Shown here piece after piece: positions 8,474 to 17,353 of a stretch of 64,000 bases of DNA. Where the stretch lies: NCBI GenBank assembly GCA_963757335.1, contig CAVWRJ010000008.1, positions 1-64,000 of the forward strand, in the 5' to 3' direction. Numbering within the stretch: position 1 is the first letter of the stretch; every line of letters starts with the position of its first letter. Source of the DNA: DASQPA01 sp963757335 (GTDB taxonomy: Bacteria > Acidobacteriota > Thermoanaerobaculia > Multivoradales > UBA5704). Both the position numbers and the translations under genes were made by a program. The notes below the pieces were generated by a model. It was not told the origin of the DNA. It saw nothing but the letters and a program-made list of their open reading frames with translations, and ran no database searches.

Positions 8474-10585
8474 TTGACGGTCTCGGGGAACGGGACGCTG
8501 TCGCCCAAGTCCCCCGGCGACCGTCGCGACGGGCGCCGGCCCGGTCTGATGAGCACCTCAGAGAGCTTCACGTCTCGCGCTGCGCGCTGGAGCGCCATTC
8601 GCTGTCAGGGGGTGGTGCGCGGCTGGCTGGCGTTTGTGCTCGTCGTGGCGTGCTCGTCGCGGTGGTTGACACGTCAGACTGCCCTTCTCCTCGGTGGGAG
8701 CTGTGCGGGTGCGCTGGGTTTGGTAGTTAGCGTGGGTGCTAGCGCGGACACCTGTTGGCGGGCTCGCGCCGGTGTGCATCGCCGCCGTGTGTTGTGCGGC
8801 TTGGCGCCGCTTGCTTGTGGCGTGCTGTTGATGTTGGCTGCGTTGCCGCCGGAGGCGTTGGCATCGACGAACTGGTCGACCGGCCTGGAGGCGTCGCTGC
8901 CCGCAAACGCCCGCATGATTCATGAAGCCGCCCTCGACGCGGTGTCGTGCGCGTCGGCGGGGAACTGCACCGCCGTCGGCTACTACGACGATAGGAACGG
9001 CATTCAGGGTCTGCTGTTGACCGAGGCGTCGGGCAGGTGGGCGGTCGGCGTCGAGGCGTCGCTGCCGGCAAACGCCATCTCGGCGGGCGACGTCGGCCTT
9101 GATTCGGTGTCGTGCGCCTCGGCGGGGAACTGCACCGCCGTCGGCGACTACGAGGACCACTCGGGCCACGAACAGGGTCTGCTGTTGACCGAGACGTCGG
9201 GCAGGTGGTCGACCGGCATCGAGGCGTCGCTGCCCGCAAACGCCGGCAAGAACCCGGGCGCCAACCTCCTCTCGGTCTCGTGCGCCTCGGCGGGGACCTG
9301 CATCGCGGTCGGCGGCTACGAGAACCGCTCGGGCATCCTGCGCGGGCTGCTGTTGACCGAGACGTCGGGCACGTGGGCGGTCGGCGTCGAGCCGTCGCTG
9401 CCCGCAAACGCCATCTCGGGGGGTTTCGTCGGCCTTGATTCGGTGTCGTGCGCCTCGGCGGGGAACTGCACCGCCGTCGGCGGCTACCAGGACCGCTCAG
9501 GCAGAACCCAGGGTCTGCTGTTGACCGAGACGTCGGGCACGTGGGCGGTCGGCGTCGAGCCGTCGCTGCCCGCAAACGCCGGCACGAACCCGGACGCCAG
9601 CCTCCTCTCGGTGTCCTGCGCCTCGGCGGGGAACTGCACCGCCGTGGGCGGCTACCAGGACCGCTCAGGCAACACCCAGGGTCTGCTGTTAACCGAGACG
9701 TCGGGCACGTGGGCGGTCGGCGTCGAGCCGTCGCTGCCCGCAAACGCCGGCACGAACCCGGACGCCCAGGTCGGCCCGGTCTCGTGCGCCTCGGCGGGGA
9801 ACTGCACCGCCGTCGGCGGCTACCACGACAGGTCGCGCCGCGACGAGGGGTTGCTGTTGACCGAGGCGTCGGGCACGTGGGCGGTCGGCGTCGAGCCGTC
9901 GCTGCCCGCAAACGCCGGCACGAACCCGGACGCCCAGGTTGAATCGGTGTCGTGCGCCTCGGCGGGGAACTGCACCGCCGTCGGCGACTACGACTTCGGC
10001 GGCGCTAGCAGCCGCGGGCTGCTGTTGACCGAGACGTCGGGCACGTGGGCGACCGGCGTCGAGGCGTCCGAGCCCGCAAACGCCGGCACGACTCATCAGG
10101 CCAGCGTTACCTCGGTGTCGTGCGCCTCGGCGGCGAACTGCACCGCCGTCGGCTACTACCGCCCCACGAAAGGGATCACGGGGCTGCTGTTGACCGAGAC
10201 ATCGGGCAGCGCGCTCGCGCTGATCGGGAGCCCGGTCTCCAACGGCGCGAGCGTCACCGACAAGCTGCGCTGCGCCCCCTCGGCGCTCCGACCTTGCCGC
10301 GCGACCGAGACGCTGACCACGACCGAGACGAGCCGGGGCGGCCGGCCCGTCGCACTCAGCGCGAGCATCAGGCGCAAGCGCCGGGCGGTCATCGTCGCCA
10401 CGAAGACGGTGACTATTCACCCCGGCCGGACGGTGACCGTCACGGTCAAGCTCAATGCCACCGGCCGCAAGCGGCTAGCGCAACTCGGTACGCTCCCGGT
10501 GACCCTGAAGATCACGCTGCTGCAAAACGGCAGGCACCGCGCGATCGCGAACACGCAGCTGACCGTCAAGCCGAAAAAGAAGTAG
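8474..10585 (+). CDS. Secreted repeat protein (eight 56-residue repeats)
   Basis: Large exported protein. Eight tandem repeats of about 56 residues each carry SVSCASAGNCTAVG, an aromatic turn, a GLLLTETSGTWAVGV strand and PSLPANA, which suggests a beta-propeller of seven or eight blades with one Cys pair per blade. The C-terminal 110 residues are the Ig-like stalk common in Solirubrobacter-type exoproteins (TVTVKLNATGRKRLAQLG), ending in KPKKK. The signal peptide sits at VHRRRVLCGLAPLACGVLLM...ALA, so a GTG start at 8774 fits a normal secreted protein better than the longer frame used here. The ligand is unknown. Confidence 0.75.
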   Translation: MTVSGNGTLSPKSPGDRRDGRRPGLMSTSESFTSRAARWSAIRCQGVVRGWLAFVLVVACSSRWLTRQTALLLGGSCAGALGLVVSVGASADTCWRARAGVHRRRVLCGLAPLACGVLLMLAALPPEALASTNWSTGLEASLPANARMIHEAALDAVSCASAGNCTAVGYYDDRNGIQGLLLTEASGRWAVGVEASLPANAISAGDVGLDSVSCASAGNCTAVGDYEDHSGHEQGLLLTETSGRWSTGIEASLPANAGKNPGANLLSVSCASAGTCIAVGGYENRSGILRGLLLTETSGTWAVGVEPSLPANAISGGFVGLDSVSCASAGNCTAVGGYQDRSGRTQGLLLTETSGTWAVGVEPSLPANAGTNPDASLLSVSCASAGNCTAVGGYQDRSGNTQGLLLTETSGTWAVGVEPSLPANAGTNPDAQVGPVSCASAGNCTAVGGYHDRSRRDEGLLLTEASGTWAVGVEPSLPANAGTNPDAQVESVSCASAGNCTAVGDYDFGGASSRGLLLTETSGTWATGVEASEPANAGTTHQASVTSVSCASAANCTAVGYYRPTKGITGLLLTETSGSALALIGSPVSNGASVTDKLRCAPSALRPCRATETLTTTETSRGGRPVALSASIRRKRRAVIVATKTVTIHPGRTVTVTVKLNATGRKRLAQLGTLPVTLKITLLQNGRHRAIANTQLTVKPKKK
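8930..10190 (+). repeat. Eight in-frame tandem repeats of about 165-168 bp
   Basis: DNA-level repeats inside the secreted protein gene. The core TCGGCGGGGAACTGCACCGC recurs about every 168 bases. The middle copies (about 9,450-9,960) are nearly identical and the outer ones more diverged, which points to recent homogenisation. Confidence 0.8.
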
Positions 10586-11722
10586 ACAAACGCAGCGGTC
10601 AAGCCAGCGCCGCCGGGCACCCGAGTGCTACGCAGATCACGATCGCGAATCCGATTGGCGGCTGCCGATCATGCGGCCACCGCCACGACCCGTGGACACT
10701 AAGCTCAGGGGCGCCGACCCCTGCACCACCACGAACGCGGGCGCTTGACAAGGGTGCTCCAGACGTCCAAGTTGGACAAGCGGCGCAGCGGCTCTTGACC
10801 GCGACCCAGACTCCCGCAACAGCGCTGTAGGTGACCTGTGAATCCGGGCTTTGCGCGCGTGCGGCATGGCCTGAAGCGCGTTAGCGCACCGGACGACCAA
10901 GCACCAGCACCGGGCTCTGGCGTGCTCGCTACTGCCCGATCGGCGAATAGCGAGCCCGCATATGACTGCGAGCAGCGACGCGACATGCGCCGGCGTGGTA
11001 CGCACTGCAGCCAGCGGAAAACAGGTCCGCGTGCTGGTCCGCTGCGAGCTGGCACAACGCCCCTCAGTGCGCGTCTTGACGCTTGGTCCGGGGGCCGTAG
11101 CGACGGTCGGATCGCACCGGCCCCAGGCGTGCGTCGCTAACCGGCACTTATGCGAGCCGCAAGCGTCTGAGGAGCCTCCCAGTGCTGGCTCCGTTACTGA
11201 AGTCGCAGCGGAGCGGCCACCGGGCCGCCGTGACCCTATGAGGCGTCGACCGGTCGCCGGCCTAGGCGACTGCATCGTCACGACGCTCGGCGAGTCGATT
11301 GCCGACATCGTCGTGACCATCGTGTCCGGTCGATGCGCGATGTCGCTGGCGAGAGGGGCGCCGGCGCCGGATCTGGTGGATGCAGAAGCCTCGCGGATGC
11401 GTCACCAGCCCGGCGTGCGGCGCCTTCTGGCCCCGGCCGGCCACGCGCGCCGGCCTCGTCCTTCCTCCCTCCCGCAGTCAGGAGACGTTCTTGACCAGCG
11501 CCGTGCGTTGGCGAGAGCTCAAGGGGGCGCTCTCCCGGGCTGAGCGTCGATTTCCCACGTGGCCCGTAGGCGACGATGGTCGGGCCCCGAGGCTGCCGGA
11601 CTGCTTTCGCACGCCGACGCCAAGTTCGGCGTTGGCGCGTCCATCGTCTCCCGCGCCCTCGCCAGGCAAGACGACGACGCCCCGGTTACGTCGTGACGGG
11701 GGCCTCTGCCGTCTCCCACTCG
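10586..11722. other. 1.1 kb without a recognised gene
   Basis: Long open frames occur on both strands because of high GC, but all have shadow-like composition (Arg/Pro/Ala-rich, no domain motif), and none has a convincing start or ribosome-binding site. It may be decayed DNA. No tRNA or repeat was found. Confidence 0.5.
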
Positions 11723-12640
11723 TTATGGACGAATGCGGATGATCGTCTTCCCGTTGAGTCGCGCAGCCGGGTTGAGAGCGGCGACAGCATCATCGAGGGT
11801 CGCGACGTTGCCGATGTTGGTCCGCAGCCGTCCGTCCCGCACCCGCTGGACGATCTCGCCCAGTTGGGCGCGATCGGACTCGACCACGAAGTCGACTGCC
11901 AGGCCGTCGGCGGGCCGCGCCTCGGGCGGCCCCACGATCGTCACCAGGGTTCCTCCGCGCCGGATCAGGCTTGCGGACCGCTTCTGGACGTCTCCGCCAA
12001 TGACGTCGAAGACCAAGTCGACGCGGCCGACGTCTTCCAGGGCGTCGTTGTCGAGATCGACGAACTCCTGCGCGCCGAAGTCGAGCGCCTTCTGGCGGTC
12101 GGCGCCGCGCCCGGTGCCGATGACGTAAGCGCCGGCCTCACGTGCGAGTTGTGTCACCATCGTCCCGACGGCGCCGGCCGCGCCGTGCGCGAGGACGCTC
12201 TGCCCCGCCTGAAGGTGGCCGTGGTCAAACAGTCCCTGCCACGCGGTCAGACCCGAGATCGGCAGGCTCGCGCCCACGGTGAAGTCAACATCGCCCGGCA
12301 GCGGCGCGAGGTTGCGCGCCTCGATCGCCACATACTCCGCCAGGGTCCCGTCGCGATGCCAGTCCGCAAGACCGAACACCCGCTGTCCCACCGACACCCC
12401 CGTCGTGCCGTACCCCAGGGACGTGACCACCCCGGCCAGCTCGTGCCCAGGAATCGACGGTGTCCGGTCACGGTCGCGGCGATCAGTCCAGGTCGAGGGC
12501 CACTCCATCTCAGTCGGGACAAACCCCGACGCATGAACCTCAACGATCACGTCGTTGATCGCCGCCGGCGGCTCGGGCCGCTCCACCAGCGTCATCCCGG
12601 CCGTTCCGGCAGTCTCGTCGGTCACCACAATCGCCTGCAT
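11723..12640 (-). CDS. Zinc-free medium-chain NADP-dependent oxidoreductase
   Basis: Quinone-oxidoreductase-type MDR protein of 305 residues. The N-terminal GroES-like domain has SIPGHELAGVVTSLG and GQRVFGLADWHRDGTLAEYV. The Rossmann domain has VLAHGAAGAVGTMVTQLAREAG (the A-x-x-G-x-x-G nucleotide loop) and ends with the family C-terminus LDDAVAALNP...NGKTIIRIRP. Catalytic-zinc Cys ligands are absent, as expected for NADPH:quinone reductases (QOR/zeta-crystallin type). The gene stands alone, and the substrate is probably a quinone or enone. Confidence 0.85.
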   Translation of the reverse strand: MQAIVVTDETAGTAGMTLVERPEPPAAINDVIVEVHASGFVPTEMEWPSTWTDRRDRDRTPSIPGHELAGVVTSLGYGTTGVSVGQRVFGLADWHRDGTLAEYVAIEARNLAPLPGDVDFTVGASLPISGLTAWQGLFDHGHLQAGQSVLAHGAAGAVGTMVTQLAREAGAYVIGTGRGADRQKALDFGAQEFVDLDNDALEDVGRVDLVFDVIGGDVQKRSASLIRRGGTLVTIVGPPEARPADGLAVDFVVESDRAQLGEIVQRVRDGRLRTNIGNVATLDDAVAALNPAARLNGKTIIRIRP

Positions 12641-12975
12641 CCGGCACCTCCCGGCGTCGAGCTCCGCCTGCCGAAGACTAGGCCAACGAAACGATCAGGG
12701 CACCCGAGGCTTCTGCATCATCACGATCGCAGCCAGGGTTCAGGCGTGTACCACCAGCGAGCATGGCGAGGTTCGCTGCTGCCGGCGCCGCATGGACTCT
12801 GCGTAGGCACCGGACGGCCTCTTGCGCTTCTGAGCTGAGCCCTGCATCCGGCGACGAGCGAGTCTCCGAATCGGCCGGCTCGCCCGATCGCATTCGCCCT
12901 ACTCATCGAAGCGTGGCCGCACGATTGGGTTGCCACGCACGCGATCGCGCGGCTGTTGCCAAGGTCACGGTCGCT
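12641..12975. other. Intergenic region without a recognised gene
   Basis: Lies upstream of the oxidoreductase gene and downstream of the NERD gene. I see no supported gene or RNA here; a promoter for the oxidoreductase would lie here. Confidence 0.45.
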
Positions 12976-13833
12976 CTAGGCAGGAGGGAGAGCCTGGGCG
13001 AGATGGCCGATGACGCGCTCAACGAGGGCTTGCTCAAGCCCGCCCGCGCGTGCGGCAAGTCGAGCCACCCGCTGTGGGCCGTTGACGATGATCCCGCGGA
13101 TCTCGATCTGGCCGAACAGCGGGAGGCCGTCGACGTTGGGGAAGCAGAGGGCGCCCCGCACGTCGATCTCCTGAGCAAGGTCAAGATCGGCGAGCGCGGC
13201 GTGGACGTAGCCGATCTGCCTCTCGACGCCAGCGATCAGCTTGGTCTGGTCGCGGCCGTTGATGCGGAGGATCGTCCGCCGCTCGGTGAACAGGCCCCCT
13301 TCCCAGTCGCGCCGGAGCTTCCCGCGGTGGGTCTTTGTATCGATAACGGTGATGCCCCCAGGTCCGATGGCGATGTGATCGATGTTTGCTTGGCCGTGGC
13401 GGGGCACACAGCGGTCGTGAAGCAGCCGGACGCCGGTCCCGTCGAGCAGCTGTTCCAGGCGGCCTCCAACTCGGACTTCGCCGTTGCCGCCCCGCTGCCA
13501 GACGCGGGTGCTCGATGGATCGTCGGTCAGCTTGACCAGGAGTGCCCCGAGACCGCCGGGCTTCTCGCGAGCGCGCTGCTCACGGGCGTCGTGCAGGCGT
13601 TGGTGCGTGCGGAGTGCGCTGCCACCGGCAACGCCAGGATCGATTGGCGCGCTCGCGTCGGTTGCGACCGCAGGCACGTCGCATCTCAGGCACGTCACGG
13701 TTCTCGCAGTCGGATCCCAGATCGCCGTGGCGCCTGCCGAGAGCTCGGTCGAGCAGATCCGGCAGCGATCGGGCCGACGCAAATGCAGCTGCTTTGTCGG
13801 GCGGGGCGCGCTGATGAGAAGGGCATCGGTCAA
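12976..13833 (-). CDS. NERD-domain nuclease-related protein
   Basis: The N-terminal part carries a zinc-ribbon-like Cys pattern (CRICSTELSAG...VTCLRCDVPA). It is followed by a NERD domain (RGGNGEVRVGGRLEQLL, LLHDRCVPRHGQANIDHIAIGPGGITVIDTKTHRG), whose Asp and Lys of IDHIAIG/VIDTK match the restriction-endonuclease-like core. A TTG start at 13833 places the protein after the tRNA; the longer open frame reads back through the tRNA gene and is not credible. NERD proteins are thought to process DNA, but the role here is not known. Confidence 0.7.
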   Translation of the reverse strand: MTDALLISAPRPTKQLHLRRPDRCRICSTELSAGATAIWDPTARTVTCLRCDVPAVATDASAPIDPGVAGGSALRTHQRLHDAREQRAREKPGGLGALLVKLTDDPSSTRVWQRGGNGEVRVGGRLEQLLDGTGVRLLHDRCVPRHGQANIDHIAIGPGGITVIDTKTHRGKLRRDWEGGLFTERRTILRINGRDQTKLIAGVERQIGYVHAALADLDLAQEIDVRGALCFPNVDGLPLFGQIEIRGIIVNGPQRVARLAARAGGLEQALVERVIGHLAQALPPA

Positions 13834-13945
13834 GCCGACGCGCAGCTGGAGCCCAATCAGCGGATGGTTGAGCGGTGAACGCCATGTGGTAGCGCCGAGT
13901 GGTAGCGCCGGCTGAAAATCGCCCTGTGAACCGAACACGGGCAAC

Positions 13946-13970
13946 AAAAAACCTCGCCTGAGCAGGGCTT
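13946..13970 (-). terminator. Putative terminator after tRNA-Gly
   Basis: On the minus strand a short GC stem (GCCT/AGGC within AGCCCTGCTCAGGCGAGG) is followed by TTTTTTG, just past the tRNA 3' end. The stem is weak. Confidence 0.45.
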
Positions 13971-13979
13971 TCTGAGAGA

Positions 13980-14052
13980 GCGGCTGAAGGGACTCGAACC
14001 CTCGACCTTCTGCATGGCAAGCAGACGCTCTAGCCAACTGAGCTACAGCCGC
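13980..14052 (-). tRNA. tRNA-Gly (anticodon GCC)
   Basis: The cloverleaf reads from 14052: acceptor GCGGCTG pairs with the 3' end, D arm AGCTCAGTTGGCTAGAGC, anticodon stem TCTGC/GCAGA with loop TTGCCAT (anticodon GCC), T arm GAGGGTTCGAGTCCCTT. CCA is not encoded. Confidence 0.95.
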
Positions 14053-14321
14053 GCGGTGGCCGAGTATAACCCGCCCCCGGACCTGCGGACCCGCTCCCGA
14101 CACGGCGCGCGCGGTCTGACCAAACTGACAGCGCCCGCGGGTTTAGTCCGGCGGGCGTGCCGGGAAGTACCGGCCTGAGGCTCCGATCCAGGACCGAAGC
14201 TGGGCGGCGCGCGATGGTTGGTGCTCTCACGCGGCGGTTGCCTGCGAGAGAGCGCCCCTTCGACGCGCCGGCCCACCCGGGGGCACACAGCGGCCCGAGG
14301 CCTCAGCCCGCACCGCCGCGC

Positions 14322-14969
14322 TCAGTCCGGCTCGACGTCGATCCCCAGCGCCGCGGCCAGCGCGCCGGCCGAGCCCAACAGGTCAGGCCACGGCATCCGC
14401 AGGCCGCGCATCGACTCCACGCCCAGCACCCCGTCCAGCGACGCCCCTCGGATGGCGCAACGGGCCAGCTTGGCGTGACGGAAGTCGGCGCCGTCCAACC
14501 GGCAGTCCACGAACGCGACCGACTCAAGACGCGCATGCATGAACGAGGCTTCGGCGAGGGTGACGTGCTCAAACACCACGTTGCGAAGCGTGGCGGAGGC
14601 AAACGAGGCCAGCTGGAGCGAGCAGTCCACGACACGGAGGTCGCGAACCTGGCCGCGGCTGACGCCGAACCCCACCAGCTGAGATCTGTGCATCTCCACG
14701 CGGCTCAGGTGGCCCTCGCGGGCATCCACATTGGACATCCCGCAGTCGCGCATGATCACATCGGCCAGCGTCAATCCCGGCACATTCCCGGGCTCGAGCG
14801 TGACGGCCCGCAGTTCGGATTCGCGCACGCGGACGCGCTGTGCATGGACCGCGAGCCCGTCGCCGGCGACCAGCGCGCCCGAGAGATCGATGGTCCCGGC
14901 GTCAGCCGCCAGCGAGGCCTCGACCAGCTCGGGGAGATCGGGCGCCTGGAGCGCGGAAACGTCGGTCAC
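14322..14969 (-). CDS. Pentapeptide-repeat protein
   Basis: A 215-residue protein with a right-handed beta-helix made of degenerate A(D/N)LXX repeats (ASFMHARLESVAFVDCRLDG, ADFRHAKLARCAIRGASLDG) across about residues 25-185. There is no signal peptide. It begins 28 bases after the STAS gene and in the same direction, so it probably belongs to the same operon as the third gene of a partner-switching module. Some pentapeptide proteins mimic DNA or act as scaffolds; its role here is not known. Confidence 0.8.
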   Translation of the reverse strand: MTDVSALQAPDLPELVEASLAADAGTIDLSGALVAGDGLAVHAQRVRVRESELRAVTLEPGNVPGLTLADVIMRDCGMSNVDAREGHLSRVEMHRSQLVGFGVSRGQVRDLRVVDCSLQLASFASATLRNVVFEHVTLAEASFMHARLESVAFVDCRLDGADFRHAKLARCAIRGASLDGVLGVESMRGLRMPWPDLLGSAGALAAALGIDVEPD

Positions 14970-14997
14970 GGCCTCGGTGAGCGGGCGGCGCGGCGGT

Positions 14998-15456
14998 TCA
15001 GACGCCGCCGGGATCGGAGACCTCGGCAGCCGCCGTCGCGTCCGGCGCCGCCGACGCGTCGGGCGTCGGGGCCGCCGTGTCGGGCGCCGCCGACGCGTCC
15101 GCCTGGTCCGCCGCGAACTCAGCCATCGCGGCTTCGAGGGTCAGCGCGGTGTCGACGTTGCTCGACACCCCGGCCAGCCGCAGCGCGTCGTTGGCGGGGG
15201 AGTCGGGCGGGATGACCAAGCGCAGGCTCTGCCCGCGCGCCCGCAGCTTCTCACGCAGCTTGTAGATGAGGTGGATACCGGCGCTGTCCAGGTAGTGCAG
15301 GGCGCTGACGTCGAGGATCAGCGCCAGCGCGTGGTTGGGCATAGCCTCGACGATCGCGCTCTCGACGCTCTGCGCATTGGAGAGGTCGATCTCTCCGCTG
15401 AGCCGGGCGACCACGACGCGCTCGTGCTCAGAGAACTGGATGTCGGCGAGCTTCAC
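14998..15456 (-). CDS. STAS-domain anti-sigma factor antagonist (RsbV/SpoIIAA type)
   Basis: Residues 1-105 form a STAS domain with the phosphorylatable Ser in LDVSALHYLDSAGIHLIY, followed by the usual LRLVIPP...VSSNVDTALTL end. The last 40 residues are a low-complexity Ala/Pro/Asp tail (repeats of DASAAPD). The ATG overlaps the stop of the SpoIIE-type gene by 4 bases (ATGA), so the two are translationally coupled. The expected cycle is phosphorylation by a HATPase kinase and dephosphorylation by the SpoIIE domain next door, releasing a sigma factor. Confidence 0.9.
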   Translation of the reverse strand: MKLADIQFSEHERVVVARLSGEIDLSNAQSVESAIVEAMPNHALALILDVSALHYLDSAGIHLIYKLREKLRARGQSLRLVIPPDSPANDALRLAGVSSNVDTALTLEAAMAEFAADQADASAAPDTAAPTPDASAAPDATAAAEVSDPGGV

Positions 15457-17183
15457 GGCGTGATCTTTCTGCGCATCACGATCTCCGTCCCGGTCTCGGA
15501 CGAGTTGACCTCCACGTCGTCCATCGCGGCGCGGATGATGGTCAGGCCGCGGCCACGATCCTGACCCCGGGGCGCGCGCCAGCGCCCGGCGTCGGTGACC
15601 ACGAAGGTCATCTGCCCCTCATCGTCCGTGGCGCGCAGCGTGAACTCGGCCGGCGCGGGCGAATAGGCGTGCTCGATGGCGTTGGTGCAGGCTTCGCTGA
15701 CCGCGAGCGTGATCTCCATCGTCTGCGAGTCGTTGGCGCCGTGATGGCGAAGCCACCGCCGCAGCACCAGCCTGATCTCGGCCAGGATCTTGGGGTCTGC
15801 GGGCAGATGCAGGTACAGCTCGTCATCGATCTCACTGTTCTGGATGGCGACGATGGCGACGTCGTCGCGCAGGTTCCCCACCGGGATCAAGCGGTCGATC
15901 GCGCGGCGGCACAGGTCGTCGACCGAGGCGGCGTCCTTCACCACCTCAAGCAACGTGTCGATCGAGTCCGTCAGCGGGGTGCCGGGTCGCTCCACGAGTC
16001 CGTCCGTGTAGAAGACGAGCGTCTCTCCCGGAGCCAGCACCATTTCGTGCTCCTGCACACGGCCATAGGAGAACGCCCCGAGGGGCGCCGAGGGGGTGAT
16101 CTCCACCACGCGACCGCCGTCCGGGCCCACCACGACCGGCGGCAGATGCCCGGCGCTGGCGATCTGGACCTCACCGGTGTCAGGCTCGAGCACCGCGTAG
16201 GCCGCGGTGGCCATCGCGTAGTCGGGCATTGTCTGCACGAAGCGGTCGACCAACTCCAGCGTTCGGGCCGGGCCGTAGTCCTGCATCGCATAGGCGTGCA
16301 GGGCGGTGCGGAGCTGGCCCATGAGAGCGGCAGCCCGCACACCGTGGCCCACGACATCGCCGATCGCCACGCCCAGCCGGCCGCGGGCCAGCTCGAAGAC
16401 GTCGTACCAGTCACCGCCTACCTCGTCGCTGGCCGGCAGGTAGCGGGCCGCGGTGCTCACCCCGATCACGTCGACGAGGCGCTTGGGCAGCAGGCTGCGC
16501 TGGAGGACCATCGCCACCTGGTGCTCGCGCTCCAGCTCAGACACCAGCCGGGCCCGCTCGATGCCGGGCGCGGCGCGGGCGGCGGCGGTCTGGAGGACCG
16601 CGAGGTCGCGGTCCCCGAAAGTCCTCGGCACCAGCGAGCCGACGTGGAGCACGCCGATCAGCTCACCCTCGACGATCAGCGGGATTCCGAGCAGCGACTG
16701 GATGCCCTTCTCGCGCAGGATCGGATTGAGGATGTCGGCGTGGTCGACGTCGGCGATGAAGACCGCGACGCGCTCGGCGGCGATACGACCTGCGAATCCC
16801 TGGCCGACAGGAATGCGCACACCCTGCTCGACCTCCTCCTCGATCCCCTTGGCGGCACGCGCCACCAGTTGCTGGTTCGCCGGGTCATGGAGCAGGATCG
16901 CCACGGTGTCGACGCCCAGTGCTTCCCGAACGCGCAGCAGCAGCTCGTCCAGGAACTCCTCCAGGCCCAGCTCGGAGAGCGCCGGATCGCTCAACCGGGC
17001 AAACGCCTCGACCTGGTGTGCCGGGGCAAGCGCGGTCGCCACGGGTGCCAGGACGGTCTGCCCGGCCCGGGGCGCGTGATGGTGAGGATTCTCCAGGGTC
17101 ACGGAGGTTATTGTGCCCGGGCCCCAGGCCAACCGAACAGGCCTAACGTCGCCGGACTCGTTGACAGCCGCGGTGCGTCTCAT
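15453..17183 (-). CDS. GAF-SpoIIE phosphatase fused to RsbW-like HATPase
   Basis: Three domains in one chain. A GAF sensor covers about residues 60-210 (VDTVAILLHD, GQGFAGRIAAER). A PP2C/SpoIIE phosphatase covers about 230-435 with the metal motifs VGGDWYDVFEL, VGDVVGHG and FYTDGLVERPG. A C-terminal HATPase_c serine-kinase domain covers about 455-575 (LAVSEACTNAIEHAY, DRGRGLTIIRAAMDD). The start at ATG 17183 was chosen because longer frames read into the tRNA-Cys gene. The protein probably senses a small molecule or redox state and sets the phosphorylation of the downstream STAS protein. Confidence 0.9.
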   Translation of the reverse strand: MRRTAAVNESGDVRPVRLAWGPGTITSVTLENPHHHAPRAGQTVLAPVATALAPAHQVEAFARLSDPALSELGLEEFLDELLLRVREALGVDTVAILLHDPANQQLVARAAKGIEEEVEQGVRIPVGQGFAGRIAAERVAVFIADVDHADILNPILREKGIQSLLGIPLIVEGELIGVLHVGSLVPRTFGDRDLAVLQTAAARAAPGIERARLVSELEREHQVAMVLQRSLLPKRLVDVIGVSTAARYLPASDEVGGDWYDVFELARGRLGVAIGDVVGHGVRAAALMGQLRTALHAYAMQDYGPARTLELVDRFVQTMPDYAMATAAYAVLEPDTGEVQIASAGHLPPVVVGPDGGRVVEITPSAPLGAFSYGRVQEHEMVLAPGETLVFYTDGLVERPGTPLTDSIDTLLEVVKDAASVDDLCRRAIDRLIPVGNLRDDVAIVAIQNSEIDDELYLHLPADPKILAEIRLVLRRWLRHHGANDSQTMEITLAVSEACTNAIEHAYSPAPAEFTLRATDDEGQMTFVVTDAGRWRAPRGQDRGRGLTIIRAAMDDVEVNSSETGTEIVMRRKITP

Positions 17184-17211
17184 AACCGGACGGGAGACGA
17201 TATCCAAGGGA

Positions 17212-17282
17212 AGGCGACGACCGGAATCGAACCGGTGTAGACGGCTTTGCAGGCCGCTGCGTAGCCACTCCGCCACGTCGCC
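17212..17282 (-). tRNA. tRNA-Cys (anticodon GCA)
   Basis: Starts GGCGACGTGGCGGAGTGG at 17282. Anticodon stem CGGC/GCCG with loop CTGCAAA (GCA), T arm ACCGGTTCGATTCCGGT, acceptor closure CGTCGCC. CCA is not encoded. Confidence 0.93.
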
Positions 17283-17353
17283 GAGGTCCCGAAGACTAGA
17301 TGGTTGATTGCGTGCTCGCCTGGCGCGCCACTGGTCTTCCCGGCGGGCGGCGC

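Noticed and set aside
8739..9911. Arg/Pro-rich 390-residue protein on the minus strand
   Set aside because: It is the antisense shadow of the 56-residue repeat protein.
10637..11543. Long open frames on both strands
   Set aside because: Composition is that of GC-rich shadow frames; no motifs, starts or partners.
13834..14103. N-terminal extension of the NERD protein
   Set aside because: The extra frame runs through the tRNA-Gly gene and its terminator.
17184..17276. N-terminal extension of the SpoIIE protein (MAEWLRSGLQ...)
   Set aside because: These codons are the tRNA-Cys gene read as protein, a common artefact.
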